Shown here in pieces: positions 7,537 through 15,977 of a stretch of DNA of 41,109 bases. A program made the translations under genes and the position numbers. Within the stretch, counting starts at the first letter, position 1. The number at the start of each line of letters is the position of its first letter. Source of the stretch: Tissierellia bacterium (GTDB taxonomy: Bacteria; Bacillota; Clostridia; Tissierellales; Peptoniphilaceae); assembly GCA_030527425.1 (NCBI GenBank), contig JAUNAV010000010.1, positions 1 to 41,109 on the forward strand, read 5' to 3'. The notes under the pieces were generated by a model that searched no databases, had not been told where the DNA came from, and saw only the letters and a program-made list of their open reading frames with translations.

Positions 7537-9318
7537 TTATTTATACATTGGTCCATAGTATTTACAAGCTCTTATATCTTGTGATTCAAGATCTTTTGTT
7601 CCAAAACCTTTAAAAGAATGTGGTCTAAAGATATCTTTATCCTCTATATTGTGCAATACTACAGGTATTCTAAGCATTGAAGCTAAAGTTATTAGATCTT
7701 TACCTATATGTCCATATACACTAGCGCCATGATTAGCTCCCCACGAGGACATTACTTCGTATACACTTTCAAATCCTTTCATGCCAATTCTAGGAGCAAA
7801 CCAAGTTGTAGGCCAAGTTGTATCCGTTCTATCTTCCAATACCTTTGAGAACTCTCTTGGTATTTCACAAGTCCATCCCTCAGCAATTTGAAGAGTTGGG
7901 CCTACACCCTCATGTATATTTAATCTAATCATTGTAACTGGCATTTCATATTTTGTTATAAAATGTGAAGAGAAACCGCCACCTCTAAAGTATTGATGAT
8001 TTGCTTGTGGCCAATCTGTAGCTTTTGTCATATTTTTTATATCTTCATCTGTCAAATTCCAGAATTCTTTCATGCAATGATATCCATTTTCATCAACTGC
8101 TTCTCCTGAGCCATCAAGAGCACTTGCACCTGAATTAATAAGGTGGATTATTCCATTTTTAGCCTTGCCTTCTAATTCATAACCTGTTACCCTTTTTACA
8201 GCTTCCTTTGACCAATATGTTCTAACATCAGAAAATATAGCTGCTTTATTTGTTAATAATTTAGCAAATAGCATTGAAACACCATTAAGCGTATCATTTT
8301 CTGTCGCAAATGCAGTAGGCTCTTTTGGTCCGTTCCAATCAAATGTAGAGGCCATCATAGCTTCAGTAAAATCGGCATTTGGTAACCAATCCGTCCACAT
8401 TCTTTGACCTTGGAATCCCCCTGCTATCGCATTTCTTCCTAAGGCTTCTTCAGACCACCCTTTTTCTTCTAATTTCTTATTTCCAAATAGGATGTCTCTA
8501 ACAATCAAATAGTGTTTAGCGATAAAATCCCATTCTTGTTCATAAGGAACTACTTTTGATTTCTTTACTATATCCATTAATTCTTGGTCTTTATTTATAT
8601 TAATGCCTTCTTTGCAATTTTCCTCTATCCATTTTCTAGCTATTTTAAATTCTTCTTCATCATAGATTTCCAGTTTCATTCTTCTTAAAATTTCAACCAT
8701 ATCTACCCATTCGGTTCTTATACCTAGATATTTTTGGAAGAAATCTGCCTGTGCATCACTCCCTGCAATTCCCATAGAAATAGATCCTATATTAACATAT
8801 GATTTCTCTTTCATCTGTCCTACTGCTATTGCAGCCTTTGCAAATCTTAGAATTTTTTCTTTTACATCTTCAGGTACATTAGTATCATCAGCATCTGTTA
8901 CTTCATGCCCATAAATTGAAAAGGCAGGTAAACCTCTTTGAGCATATGCAGCCATTACTGCCGCTAAATATACTGCTCCCGGTCTTTCTGTGCCATTAAA
9001 TCCCCATACAGCTTTAATGGTATTTGGGTCTAAATCCATAGTTTCAGTTCCATAGCACCAACAGGGAGTTACTGTCAATGTTGCAACTACATTTTCTGTT
9101 GAAAATTGTTCAGCGCATAAACTCGCTTCTTTTCCTCCTCCTATAGTAGTATTAGATATCACACAACGCACTGGTTGTCCGTCCGAATATTTTAAATTGG
9201 ACTCAATCAATTCTTTTGCAGCTTTTGCCATTTGCATAGTTTGCTTTTCTAATGATTCTCTTACTCCGCCCCATCTACCATCGATAGTCGGTCTTATTCC
9301 TATTTTTGGATAATTCAT
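7537..9318 (-). CDS. fucI: L-fucose isomerase
   Basis: This 593-residue enzyme matches FucI from end to end: start NYPKIGIRPTIDGR, TPCWCYGTETMD near residue 88, GFNGTERPGAVYLAA near 110, and C-terminal ACKYYGPMYK. The metal and catalytic residues are present: Glu in ATENDTLNG, Asp in FSDVRTYW and His in VVLHNIED. It converts L-fucose to L-fuculose using a divalent metal, typically Mn2+. I place the start at 9318, because GGAGG lies 5 nt before that ATG; the in-frame ATG at 9330 overlaps the ribosome site and has none of its own. The start is 2 nt after the kinase stop. Confidence 0.97.
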   Translation of the reverse strand: MNYPKIGIRPTIDGRWGGVRESLEKQTMQMAKAAKELIESNLKYSDGQPVRCVISNTTIGGGKEASLCAEQFSTENVVATLTVTPCWCYGTETMDLDPNTIKAVWGFNGTERPGAVYLAAVMAAYAQRGLPAFSIYGHEVTDADDTNVPEDVKEKILRFAKAAIAVGQMKEKSYVNIGSISMGIAGSDAQADFFQKYLGIRTEWVDMVEILRRMKLEIYDEEEFKIARKWIEENCKEGININKDQELMDIVKKSKVVPYEQEWDFIAKHYLIVRDILFGNKKLEEKGWSEEALGRNAIAGGFQGQRMWTDWLPNADFTEAMMASTFDWNGPKEPTAFATENDTLNGVSMLFAKLLTNKAAIFSDVRTYWSKEAVKRVTGYELEGKAKNGIIHLINSGASALDGSGEAVDENGYHCMKEFWNLTDEDIKNMTKATDWPQANHQYFRGGGFSSHFITKYEMPVTMIRLNIHEGVGPTLQIAEGWTCEIPREFSKVLEDRTDTTWPTTWFAPRIGMKGFESVYEVMSSWGANHGASVYGHIGKDLITLASMLRIPVVLHNIEDKDIFRPHSFKGFGTKDLESQDIRACKYYGPMYK

Positions 9319-9320
9319 TT

Positions 9321-10715
9321 CTACCTCCATTTATAATATTTATATTCCACTGATTTTTTGATCAGATCTAAACCTTCTTTAAGATCCCTTATTTCTCCTC
9401 GATTTAACAATTGGATTAAAATATTTCCATAAATTGTAGCTTCATATGGTCCTGCTAAAACATCAATGTGTAATTTATCAGCAATTTTTTGCATCAAATA
9501 AGAACTTTTAGCTCCACCACCTATTACATGAAGCTTATCTATTTTCGTGTTAGTTATCTTAGATATTTGATCTAATGTCTCTTTATATTTCAAAACCAAA
9601 GAATCATAAATGATTTCAAAATATAAATAGTCATCCAATTGTCCAAATTCGTTATTTAAAAATTCTAATATTTTCGTATCATTTCTAGAAAATATTTCAT
9701 CTTCCACATTTATTATTCTTTTATAATTATTTCGATTGGATATCTTTTTATTAATATCATCATAAGTATATCTTTCATTATTTTTAGCTTCTAACTCATC
9801 AATTAGTTTTTCTATTAAATATAGTCCAGTTATATTTTTAAAGAACATATTAGTTGAGTTAAATCCCAATTCATTGCTAATATTATTTTCAAATGCTTTA
9901 TAATTTCTTATTGGCTTTGATGCTGTAACGCCGACTAATGACCAGGTTCCACAAGATAAAAATGCAGTGAGCGGATTATTAAAAGAATTTGTTACTAATA
10001 ACGCACTTGCTGTATCATGTCCACAAACTGAAACAACATCTATGTCGTAATCTCTTAGTTTTATTAGCTTTGATTTCTTTGTGCTGCCTACAGTTTTACC
10101 TGCTGTAATTTTTTTAGCAAACAAATTAACATCAAAACCTATCTCATTAAGCAATTGTTTATTAATAACTTTTTTATCTAAATCATAAAATCCACTTGTA
10201 GATAGTATAGTTTCTTCTAAAGTCATTTCTCCGCTCAAAAAATAAGATATAAGATCTGGCATAAATAATATTTTGTCAATATCCTCAATTATATTCTTAT
10301 TATAAAGATACAATGAATATAATTGAAAATAAGTATTTATCGGTAAAAGTTGATTTCCAGTTTTCTCAAAAAGAGAAAAAGAATCATGAACTTCAAGATA
10401 TTTTTTAAACGCTTTCTCATTATGTAAATCTCTATACGATATAGGATTTTCTAAAAGTTCCCCTTTTGAATCTAATAAACCAATATCGACTCCCCATGTA
10501 TCAACGCCTACAGACGAGATGTCATTATATTTAATAATCGTTTTTTCTATTTCATTTAAAATTTTATTAAATTGCCACCTATTCCTATTTTTTTCATCTA
10601 TTATTTTATGTGAAAATCTTAAAACCTCCTCTGTCTTTAACATATCGTTTTCAATATAACCTACAACCCCTCGTCCAGAGGTAGCTCCTAAATCAATTGC
10701 TAATACTTTTTTCAT
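9321..10715 (-). CDS. fucK: L-fuculokinase (FGGY family, rhamnulokinase-like)
   Basis: This 464-residue sugar kinase of the FGGY/actin-like fold starts MKKVLAIDLGATSGRG (phosphate-binding loop). It carries the catalytic Asp in GVDTWGVDIGLLD near residue 73, the second phosphate region SCGTWSLVG, and the adenosine-binding stretch LHVIGGGAKSSYLMQ near residue 395. Overall it is closest to the rhamnulokinase branch, which Gram-positive fucose operons commonly use. It phosphorylates L-fuculose to L-fuculose-1-phosphate. It is the first gene of the operon, downstream of a strong promoter with a GAGGAG ribosome site. Rhamnulose as substrate cannot be excluded from sequence, but no rhamnose isomerase is nearby. 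Confidence 0.9.
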   Translation of the reverse strand: MKKVLAIDLGATSGRGVVGYIENDMLKTEEVLRFSHKIIDEKNRNRWQFNKILNEIEKTIIKYNDISSVGVDTWGVDIGLLDSKGELLENPISYRDLHNEKAFKKYLEVHDSFSLFEKTGNQLLPINTYFQLYSLYLYNKNIIEDIDKILFMPDLISYFLSGEMTLEETILSTSGFYDLDKKVINKQLLNEIGFDVNLFAKKITAGKTVGSTKKSKLIKLRDYDIDVVSVCGHDTASALLVTNSFNNPLTAFLSCGTWSLVGVTASKPIRNYKAFENNISNELGFNSTNMFFKNITGLYLIEKLIDELEAKNNERYTYDDINKKISNRNNYKRIINVEDEIFSRNDTKILEFLNNEFGQLDDYLYFEIIYDSLVLKYKETLDQISKITNTKIDKLHVIGGGAKSSYLMQKIADKLHIDVLAGPYEATIYGNILIQLLNRGEIRDLKEGLDLIKKSVEYKYYKWR

Positions 10716-10733
10716 ATCCCACTCCTCAATTTA

Positions 10734-10761
10734 ATTATAACTAAATTTATCGCATAGTCAA
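10734..10761 (-). promoter_or_regulatory. Predicted promoter of the fuc operon
   Basis: On the minus strand TTGACT (10761-10756), 16 nt and TATAAT (10739-10734) lie just upstream of fucK. It stands back-to-back with the promoter of the divergent DeoR-family gene, so one bound repressor could cover both. Confidence 0.75.
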
Positions 10762-10775
10762 TAATGCACAAAAAG

Positions 10776-10804
10776 TTGAAAAATGTTCATGCAAAGGTTA
10801 TAAT
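10776..10804 (+). promoter_or_regulatory. Predicted promoter of the DeoR-family regulator gene
   Basis: TTGAAA (10776-10781), a 17-nt spacer and TATAAT (10799-10804) give a near-consensus housekeeping promoter. Transcription should start close to 10811, inside the direct repeats described next. Confidence 0.75.
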
Positions 10805-10807
10805 TAA

Positions 10808-10831
10808 TTCAAAGTTGTTCAAACTTATTCA
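10808..10831 (+). promoter_or_regulatory. Direct repeats, candidate DeoR-family operator
   Basis: TTCAAAGTTG and TTCAAACTTA stand head-to-tail with exactly one 10-bp period, followed by a third partial TTCA. The repeats overlap the predicted start of transcription of the regulator gene. One-helical-turn direct repeats suit DeoR-family operators, so autorepression is likely. This is an inference from position and spacing. Confidence 0.5.
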
Positions 10832-10842
10832 TGGAGGCTGAA

Positions 10843-11595
10843 ATGGAAGAAAGATTAAAAGAAATACTATCAATATTAGAAAAAAATCAAAGTATTAAAA
10901 TAGTAGATTTATGCGATAAATTATATGTCTCAAGGTCTACAATTAGAAGAGATCTGTTAAAATTAGAAGAAGAAGGAGTAATAAAAAGATACTACGGTGG
11001 AGTAAGACTTATTAATAATTCTTCTCAGGAATCCCCACAAAATCTAAGAGCTGCTGAAAATATAAAATTAAAAGAGCAAATATGTTCAGTTGCTTCGCAC
11101 TTTTTAAAAAATAATATGGTTATGTTTTTAGATTCAAGCTCAACTATTTTACCACTTCTTAATTACATAAATGACTATGATAATATAACTATAATAACTA
11201 ATTCTTTGGATGTATCGCTATTTTTTAAAAATTCTGCAAATATAAAAGTTTATATAACTCCAGGTTATGTAAAGTTAAATTCAGTTTCAATAATTGGTGA
11301 ATTTACTTCTGATTTTATATCACATTTTAAAGTCGATTTTGCTTTTTATTCTTGTAAGTCTATTAACAATTGTGGAGTATATGAAGGCGATGAACTACAA
11401 GCAAATGTAAAAAGAAATATGATTAAAAACGCAAAAACAAATGTTCTATTATGCGATTCCTCTAAAGTCAATGGCAATGCTTATTTTAGAATGACTACTT
11501 ATGAAAATATAAATTATATAATAAGTGACAAACAATTGCCTGATGATATATATATGAAAATAAAAAATAGCAATTGTAAGTTCATAAAAGCGTAA
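10843..11595 (+). CDS. DeoR-family transcriptional regulator of the fuc operon
   Basis: This 250-residue protein has an N-terminal DeoR winged helix-turn-helix (about 15-55: IKIVDLCDKLYVSRSTIRRD, then LEEEGVIKRYYGGV). A C-terminal DeoR sensor domain follows, recognisable by MFLDSSSTILPL, ITNSLDVSLFF and VLLCDSSKV; such domains bind sugar phosphates (family knowledge). I use the ATG at 10843, preceded by GGAGG at 5 nt; the in-frame ATG at 10831 overlaps that ribosome site. The gene is divergent from fucK with 127 nt between starts, which points to a local repressor relieved by a fucose intermediate such as L-fuculose-1-phosphate. The inducer is inferred. Confidence 0.92.
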   Translation: MEERLKEILSILEKNQSIKIVDLCDKLYVSRSTIRRDLLKLEEEGVIKRYYGGVRLINNSSQESPQNLRAAENIKLKEQICSVASHFLKNNMVMFLDSSSTILPLLNYINDYDNITIITNSLDVSLFFKNSANIKVYITPGYVKLNSVSIIGEFTSDFISHFKVDFAFYSCKSINNCGVYEGDELQANVKRNMIKNAKTNVLLCDSSKVNGNAYFRMTTYENINYIISDKQLPDDIYMKIKNSNCKFIKA

Positions 11596-11624
11596 AATGA
11601 GAAGATTTTAGTCTTCTCATTTTT
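11594..11624. terminator. Bidirectional terminator after the DeoR-family gene
   Basis: A 12-bp stem AAAATGAGAAGA / TCTTCTCATTTT with a 6-nt loop is followed by T5. The stem begins inside the stop codon of the DeoR-family gene and ends at the stop of the convergent DUF1294 gene, so it can serve both. Confidence 0.85.
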
Positions 11625-11880
11625 AATTTAATAATGTATATAAAATAAATAAATGAACAATTAGAAAAAGATAAATCAGCTTGAATTTTATTTTTCTATT
11701 TTTATGTTTAAAACAATTAATTGCTATTAATGATCCTACACTGCCTCCTAATGCTGCTATGCTTAAGAGTGCTTTTTCTTTTATTCTATATTTATGCTTT
11801 ATAGCCTTTTTCTTATCTATAAAAAATACCAACAAAGCTATTAAATTTATAATTAAAAGATATGCATATAATAATTTCAT
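11623..11880 (-). CDS. DUF1294 family small membrane protein
   Basis: This 85-residue protein has an N-terminal membrane helix (about 3-20), the basic loop FIDKKKAIKHKYRIKEKALL typical of DUF1294, a Gly-rich helix LSIAALGGSVGSLIA, and a C-terminal membrane helix (about 66-83). The family has no established biochemical function. Its ATG overlaps the NUDIX stop by one nucleotide (TAATG), so it is translationally coupled to that gene. Confidence 0.88.
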   Translation of the reverse strand: MKLLYAYLLIINLIALLVFFIDKKKAIKHKYRIKEKALLSIAALGGSVGSLIAINCFKHKNRKIKFKLIYLFLIVHLFILYTLLN

Positions 11881-12335
11881 TAATAAAACTCTATTCTCCC
11901 ATTAATTAGATCCATGACTACTTCGCTGCATTCTCTATCATATATTTTTAAAATATAATCCATTGAATCACTTTTTGGTTTCATATTTTTAAACTGATCG
12001 TAATTTTTCCAAAATAGCTTGCCTTCTCTATTATTTTCTACTAAATCACCTTGAAATTCTGTTGTTTCATACAATAATCCAAGATCTCTATGTATTTTTT
12101 CATCCTTTTTATATATCCAACTGATAGATCCTACCAGTTTAATATTTTTAATATCTAAATTTGTTTCTTCTTTTGCTTCTCTTATAACTGAATCATTTAT
12201 AGATTCTAGTTCTTCAACTTTTCCTCCTGGAAAAGTTAGTCCCTCCCATCCTTCTTTTTTCTTTTTATCTAATACAACCACATCTTCATTTATGGTATTT
12301 TTTATCATAATCATATTCATTAACTTTATATCCAT
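11880..12335 (-). CDS. NUDIX hydrolase (MutT-like)
   Basis: This 151-residue protein carries a NUDIX box at about residues 37-59: FPGGKVEE, then REAKEET at the proper spacing. The usual Gly near the end of the box is Asn (ETNL). Members hydrolyse nucleoside diphosphates linked to another group. The N-terminal MNMIMIKN and the GGKVEE context resemble bacterial 8-oxo-dGTP diphosphatases of about 150 residues, so nucleotide sanitation is plausible but not proven. I start at 12335, 6 nt after GGAGG; the ATG at 12347 overlaps that site. It is followed by DUF1294 with a 1-nt overlap. Confidence 0.92.
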   Translation of the reverse strand: MDIKLMNMIMIKNTINEDVVVLDKKKKEGWEGLTFPGGKVEELESINDSVIREAKEETNLDIKNIKLVGSISWIYKKDEKIHRDLGLLYETTEFQGDLVENNREGKLFWKNYDQFKNMKPKSDSMDYILKIYDRECSEVVMDLINGRIEFY

Positions 12336-12351
12336 TTTTTCCTCCATTCAA

Positions 12352-12374
12352 AAAGAGCGGAAAAATCCGCTCTA
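12352..12374 (-). terminator. Rho-independent terminator of ileS
   Basis: On the minus strand AGAGCGGA-TTTT-TCCGCTCT is followed by T5. It begins right after the ileS stop codon (12376) and lies just before the NUDIX ribosome site. Confidence 0.88.
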
Positions 12375-12375
12375 A

Positions 12376-15300
12376 TTAAATTCTTTCAAGTTCTAATTTA
12401 ATGACCTTATCATTTAATTCTAATTGATCAGTAGAAAGCACTTTGTTTTGCATAGAATCTGCTAAAGTTTCTTTTCGAATTTTATCTTTGAAATTTTCGA
12501 GTGCTATTTTGACCTCATCGTCTGCTTCAAAGCTTATATTAATTCTATCAGTAACTTCATAGCCATTGTCTTTTCTCATATTTTGAACTTTTGAAATGAA
12601 CTCTCTAGCATAGCCTTCTTCTTTTAATTCTTTTGTTATATTTGTATCTAATACAACAAAGACATTTCCATCCATTTCAACATCAAAACCTTCCTTGGCT
12701 GAAATTCTAACATCCAAATATTCTCTTTTTATAGTTACATTTTCTCCATTTAGTTCGATCTCTTGATCTCCATCATCAAGTTTAGCTACAAATTCTTTTG
12801 CATCAACATTATTTAAATATTTAGCAAAGTCTTTAATCTTTGATTGTAGAATTCTTCCAGCAACTTTATAATCTGGTTTTAGATAATAGTTCATAAATTC
12901 GCTTAAATCATCAGCAAACTCAACTTCTTTAATATTTAATTCTTCTTTTATTAGCTTATCTAAATCAGAAATCTTATCCCTAAATTTACCATCTACTACA
13001 ATTTTTTGAAGCGGTTGTCTTACTTTTATTTGATCTTTTTCTCTTGAAGCACGACCTAATGTAACTATCTTTCTAACCAACTCCATTTTTTCTTCTAGTT
13101 CATTGTCGATTAGTTTTTCATCAACTTCATCTAGCATGGATAGATGTACGGATTTTTCATCTGTCAAAGCTCTATAAACTTCTTCTGCAATAAATGGAGC
13201 AACTGGTGATATCATTTTTGATAAAAGAACTAAAGTATCATAAGTTGTTTTGTAAACAGCCTTTTTACTTGTAGTTAATTCTTCAGACCAAAATCTCTTT
13301 CTATTTCTTCTTATATACCAATTAGATAAATCTTCTACTACAAAGTCATTGATTATATGTGTAACCTTATTGTAATCAAAGTTATCCATATACTCTATAT
13401 ATGATTTTAAGAGATTATTTAATCTTGAATAAAGCCATTTGTCTATGACCTCTAGTTGATCATATCGAACTTCAAAATCTTTTGGATTTATATCATCTGT
13501 ATTTGCATATAGAGTAAAGAAGTTATATACATTTTCAAAAGTTCTAAAGAAATTATTCTTAACCTCTTTTAATCCTTTTTCATCAAATCTTGTTGGTATC
13601 CATGGTGGTGACACAAAGAGAGAATAGAATCTAACAGCATCTGCTCCATATCTGTCAAAAAGTTCAAATGGATCTAATGTATTGCCCTTAGATTTGCTCA
13701 TCTTTTGTCCATTTTTGTCTAGAACAAGGTCATTTACCAACACATTTTTAAATGGCGCTTTTCCAGTTGTCAAAGTTGAAATTGCCATTAAAGAATAGAA
13801 CCATCCTCTAGTTTGATCAATCCCTTCACAGATGAAATCTGCTGGATAATATTCTTCAAAATCATCTTTGTGTTCAAATGGATAATGTTGTTGAGCAAAT
13901 GGCATTGCACCTGAATCAAACCAAACATCTACTACATCTTCTACTCTATGCATGGTTTTTCCACATTTTGGACATTTTATGGTTACATCGTCAACATATG
14001 GTCTGTGTAATTCAATATCTTCTGATATATCTTCATTAGCCAATTCTTTTAATTCTTTTCTACTGCCAACAGATAGAGTATGATCACAGTCCTCACATCT
14101 CCAAATATTTAGTGGAGTACCCCAATATCTATTTCTGGAAATCGCCCAATCTTTGACATTTTCTAACCAATTTCCAAATCTTTTTTCTCCAATGTAATCA
14201 GGGAACCAATTAACTCCATTATTATTTTCAACCATTTTTTCAGAAAACTTGCTCATTTCAATATACCAAGATGGTTTTGCATAATAGATCAATGGAGTAT
14301 CGCATCTCCAACAATGTGGGTAATTATGTTCAATTGTATCCTTCTCAAATACTTTACCTTCATCTTTTAAATGATGAAATATATCATGATTTGCATCAAA
14401 TACAAATTGTCCCTTCCAAGGAGTTTCTGTAAAATTACCATCAAGATCTACAGGTTGTACAAATGGTAGATCATATTTTCTTCCCATTTGATAGTCATCT
14501 TCACCAAATGCAGGTGCAGAGTGAACTATACCCGTTCCATCTTCAGCTGAGACATAATCTGCTAAAGTTACAAAAAATGCCTTCTTGTCGACTTTTACAT
14601 ATGGAAGTAATTGTTCATACTCCATATATTCCATGTCTTTTCCCTTTAAAGAATCTACAACTTCATAATTTCCTTCGCCCAGCACTTTGTCCTTAAGGCT
14701 ATCTGCTAAGTAATAATATTTATCATATTCTTTATGATAGACTTTGACATAATCAAGCTCTGGATTTACTGTTAAAGCAACATTTGATGGCAATGTCCAA
14801 GGTGTTGTCGTCCATGCTAAGAAATACTCATTTTCAGTATCTTTCTTTTTAAACTCGCAAATTAAAGTTAAAGTCTTATCATTTTTATATCCTAAAGCAA
14901 CTTCATGACTTGCAAGTCCAGTGCCGCAACGTGGGCAATATGGTAGAACTTTAGCTCCTTCATATATATATCCTTTTTTAAACATATTATCAAGTAGCCA
15001 CCAAACTGATTCAATATAGTCATTATCCAAAGTTATATATGGATTATCCATGTCTGCCAAAAATGCCATTCTATCTGACATGTCTCTCCACTGGGAGCTA
15101 TATTTAAATACAGAGTCTTTACATTTTTTATTGAATTTTTCTACTCCATATTTTTCGATATCATTTTTATCATCAAATCCTAATTCTTTTTCAACTTCGA
15201 TTTCAACAGGAAGCCCATGTGTATCCCAACCTGCTCTTCTATAGACTCTATATCCTCTTAAATTTTTGTATCTACATGTCATATCCTTAAGAGTTCTTGC

Positions 15301-15483
15301 AATGACATGGTGAATGCCTGGTCTTCCATTAGCTGTTGGTGGACCATCATAGAAAATATAATCCTCACAGCCTTCTCTTTGTTTGTAGCTTTCTTCTAAA
15401 AGATCTATTTTATTCCAATAATCAGCTACATTTTTTTCTGCTTCTTTTACATTTTTTGTGTCAAGTGAGTCAAACTTCGCCAT
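12376..15483 (-). CDS. ileS: Isoleucyl-tRNA synthetase, eukaryotic-like (type 2) form
   Basis: This 1035-residue class I aminoacyl-tRNA synthetase charges tRNA-Ile. The HIGH-type signature is GRPGIHHV near residue 53-60, a large editing domain follows, and KMSKSKGN lies near residue 593. The anticodon-binding and C-terminal domains lack the C-terminal zinc cluster of the classical bacterial form. The ANGRPGIHHV version of the signature and the length of about 1035 match the eukaryotic-like type 2 enzymes, which are often intrinsically less sensitive to mupirocin (family knowledge; not testable here). A GGAGGAAG site precedes the ATG. Expression is controlled by a T-box leader immediately upstream. 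Confidence 0.97.
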   Translation of the reverse strand: MAKFDSLDTKNVKEAEKNVADYWNKIDLLEESYKQREGCEDYIFYDGPPTANGRPGIHHVIARTLKDMTCRYKNLRGYRVYRRAGWDTHGLPVEIEVEKELGFDDKNDIEKYGVEKFNKKCKDSVFKYSSQWRDMSDRMAFLADMDNPYITLDNDYIESVWWLLDNMFKKGYIYEGAKVLPYCPRCGTGLASHEVALGYKNDKTLTLICEFKKKDTENEYFLAWTTTPWTLPSNVALTVNPELDYVKVYHKEYDKYYYLADSLKDKVLGEGNYEVVDSLKGKDMEYMEYEQLLPYVKVDKKAFFVTLADYVSAEDGTGIVHSAPAFGEDDYQMGRKYDLPFVQPVDLDGNFTETPWKGQFVFDANHDIFHHLKDEGKVFEKDTIEHNYPHCWRCDTPLIYYAKPSWYIEMSKFSEKMVENNNGVNWFPDYIGEKRFGNWLENVKDWAISRNRYWGTPLNIWRCEDCDHTLSVGSRKELKELANEDISEDIELHRPYVDDVTIKCPKCGKTMHRVEDVVDVWFDSGAMPFAQQHYPFEHKDDFEEYYPADFICEGIDQTRGWFYSLMAISTLTTGKAPFKNVLVNDLVLDKNGQKMSKSKGNTLDPFELFDRYGADAVRFYSLFVSPPWIPTRFDEKGLKEVKNNFFRTFENVYNFFTLYANTDDINPKDFEVRYDQLEVIDKWLYSRLNNLLKSYIEYMDNFDYNKVTHIINDFVVEDLSNWYIRRNRKRFWSEELTTSKKAVYKTTYDTLVLLSKMISPVAPFIAEEVYRALTDEKSVHLSMLDEVDEKLIDNELEEKMELVRKIVTLGRASREKDQIKVRQPLQKIVVDGKFRDKISDLDKLIKEELNIKEVEFADDLSEFMNYYLKPDYKVAGRILQSKIKDFAKYLNNVDAKEFVAKLDDGDQEIELNGENVTIKREYLDVRISAKEGFDVEMDGNVFVVLDTNITKELKEEGYAREFISKVQNMRKDNGYEVTDRINISFEADDEVKIALENFKDKIRKETLADSMQNKVLSTDQLELNDKVIKLELERI

Positions 15484-15504
15484 TTTTTCTTCCTCCTACA
15501 TATT

Positions 15505-15728
15505 AAAAAAGATCCCAAAAAGGGACCATAAAAAAAGTCCCAAAAAGGGACGAACCACCCAAAGTGATAAATTCAAGTTAACGCCTTACTACGTAAAAAT
15601 CTACTTTTGTTTCGAAATTTATGCTTAAAAGATGATCTTTCACTGAAATCTTCATAGCAATTCTCAGCTTTCATGCTTCTCTGTAAATCCAATTTTCAGT
15701 TACTTTTTCTTTATTGTAGCATTTATAT
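15505..15728 (-). promoter_or_regulatory. T-box riboswitch leader of ileS with two consecutive terminators
   Basis: Reading the minus strand, Stem I is short: lower stem AAAGA/TCTTT, a loop with AGTA on the left and GTGAAAG-ATC-A on the right, then ACTGAAA/TTTCAGT. The ATC at 15636-15634 is a suitable Ile specifier. The T-box sequence GGGTGGTTCG (15560-15551) carries the TGGT that pairs with the tRNA 3' end. It runs into terminator 1 (GTCCC-TTTTT-GGGAC plus T7, 15551-15530). A second hairpin, GGTCCC-TTTTT-GGGATC plus T6 (15527-15505), follows before the ribosome site. Uncharged tRNA-Ile should promote readthrough into ileS. Confidence 0.88.
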
Positions 15729-15734
15729 ATGTCT

Positions 15735-15763
15735 ATGGTACTAATAAATATTTAAAAAGTCAA
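15735..15763 (-). promoter_or_regulatory. Predicted promoter of the ileS T-box transcript
   Basis: TTGACT (15763-15758), a 17-nt spacer and TACCAT (15740-15735) on the minus strand place the transcription start near 15728, just before Stem I of the leader. Confidence 0.6.
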
Positions 15764-15872
15764 TAGTATTTTTAAATTTTAAATTTAACAATTGAAATAG
15801 CTTATTATTTTTTTCAAATTATAATTTTTCAAATACATTTTACTTTTGATAACTGGATTTTTTGATTTTCCA

Positions 15873-15901
15873 TTGACACAAATAGTTTAAATGTTTATAT
15901 A
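15873..15901 (+). promoter_or_regulatory. Predicted promoter of the LivJ-like lipoprotein gene
   Basis: TTGACA (15873-15878), a 17-nt spacer and TATATA (15896-15901) lie about 75 nt upstream of the start codon. A second possible pair, TTGTCT (15934-15939) and TATAAT (15956-15961) with 16 nt between, would start transcription almost at the ribosome site and is less likely to be the main promoter. The rest of 15764-15977 is AT-rich with no gene seen. Confidence 0.55.
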
Positions 15902-15977
15902 TGTATATATTTTATAGAATTATGTAAAAACTATTGTCTCTTTTTCTAATTTTGATATAATATAGATGGAGGAGCTT

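Noticed and set aside
14463..15244. Plus-strand open frames inside ileS
   Set aside because: Shadow frames of a strongly supported synthetase gene; no start signals.
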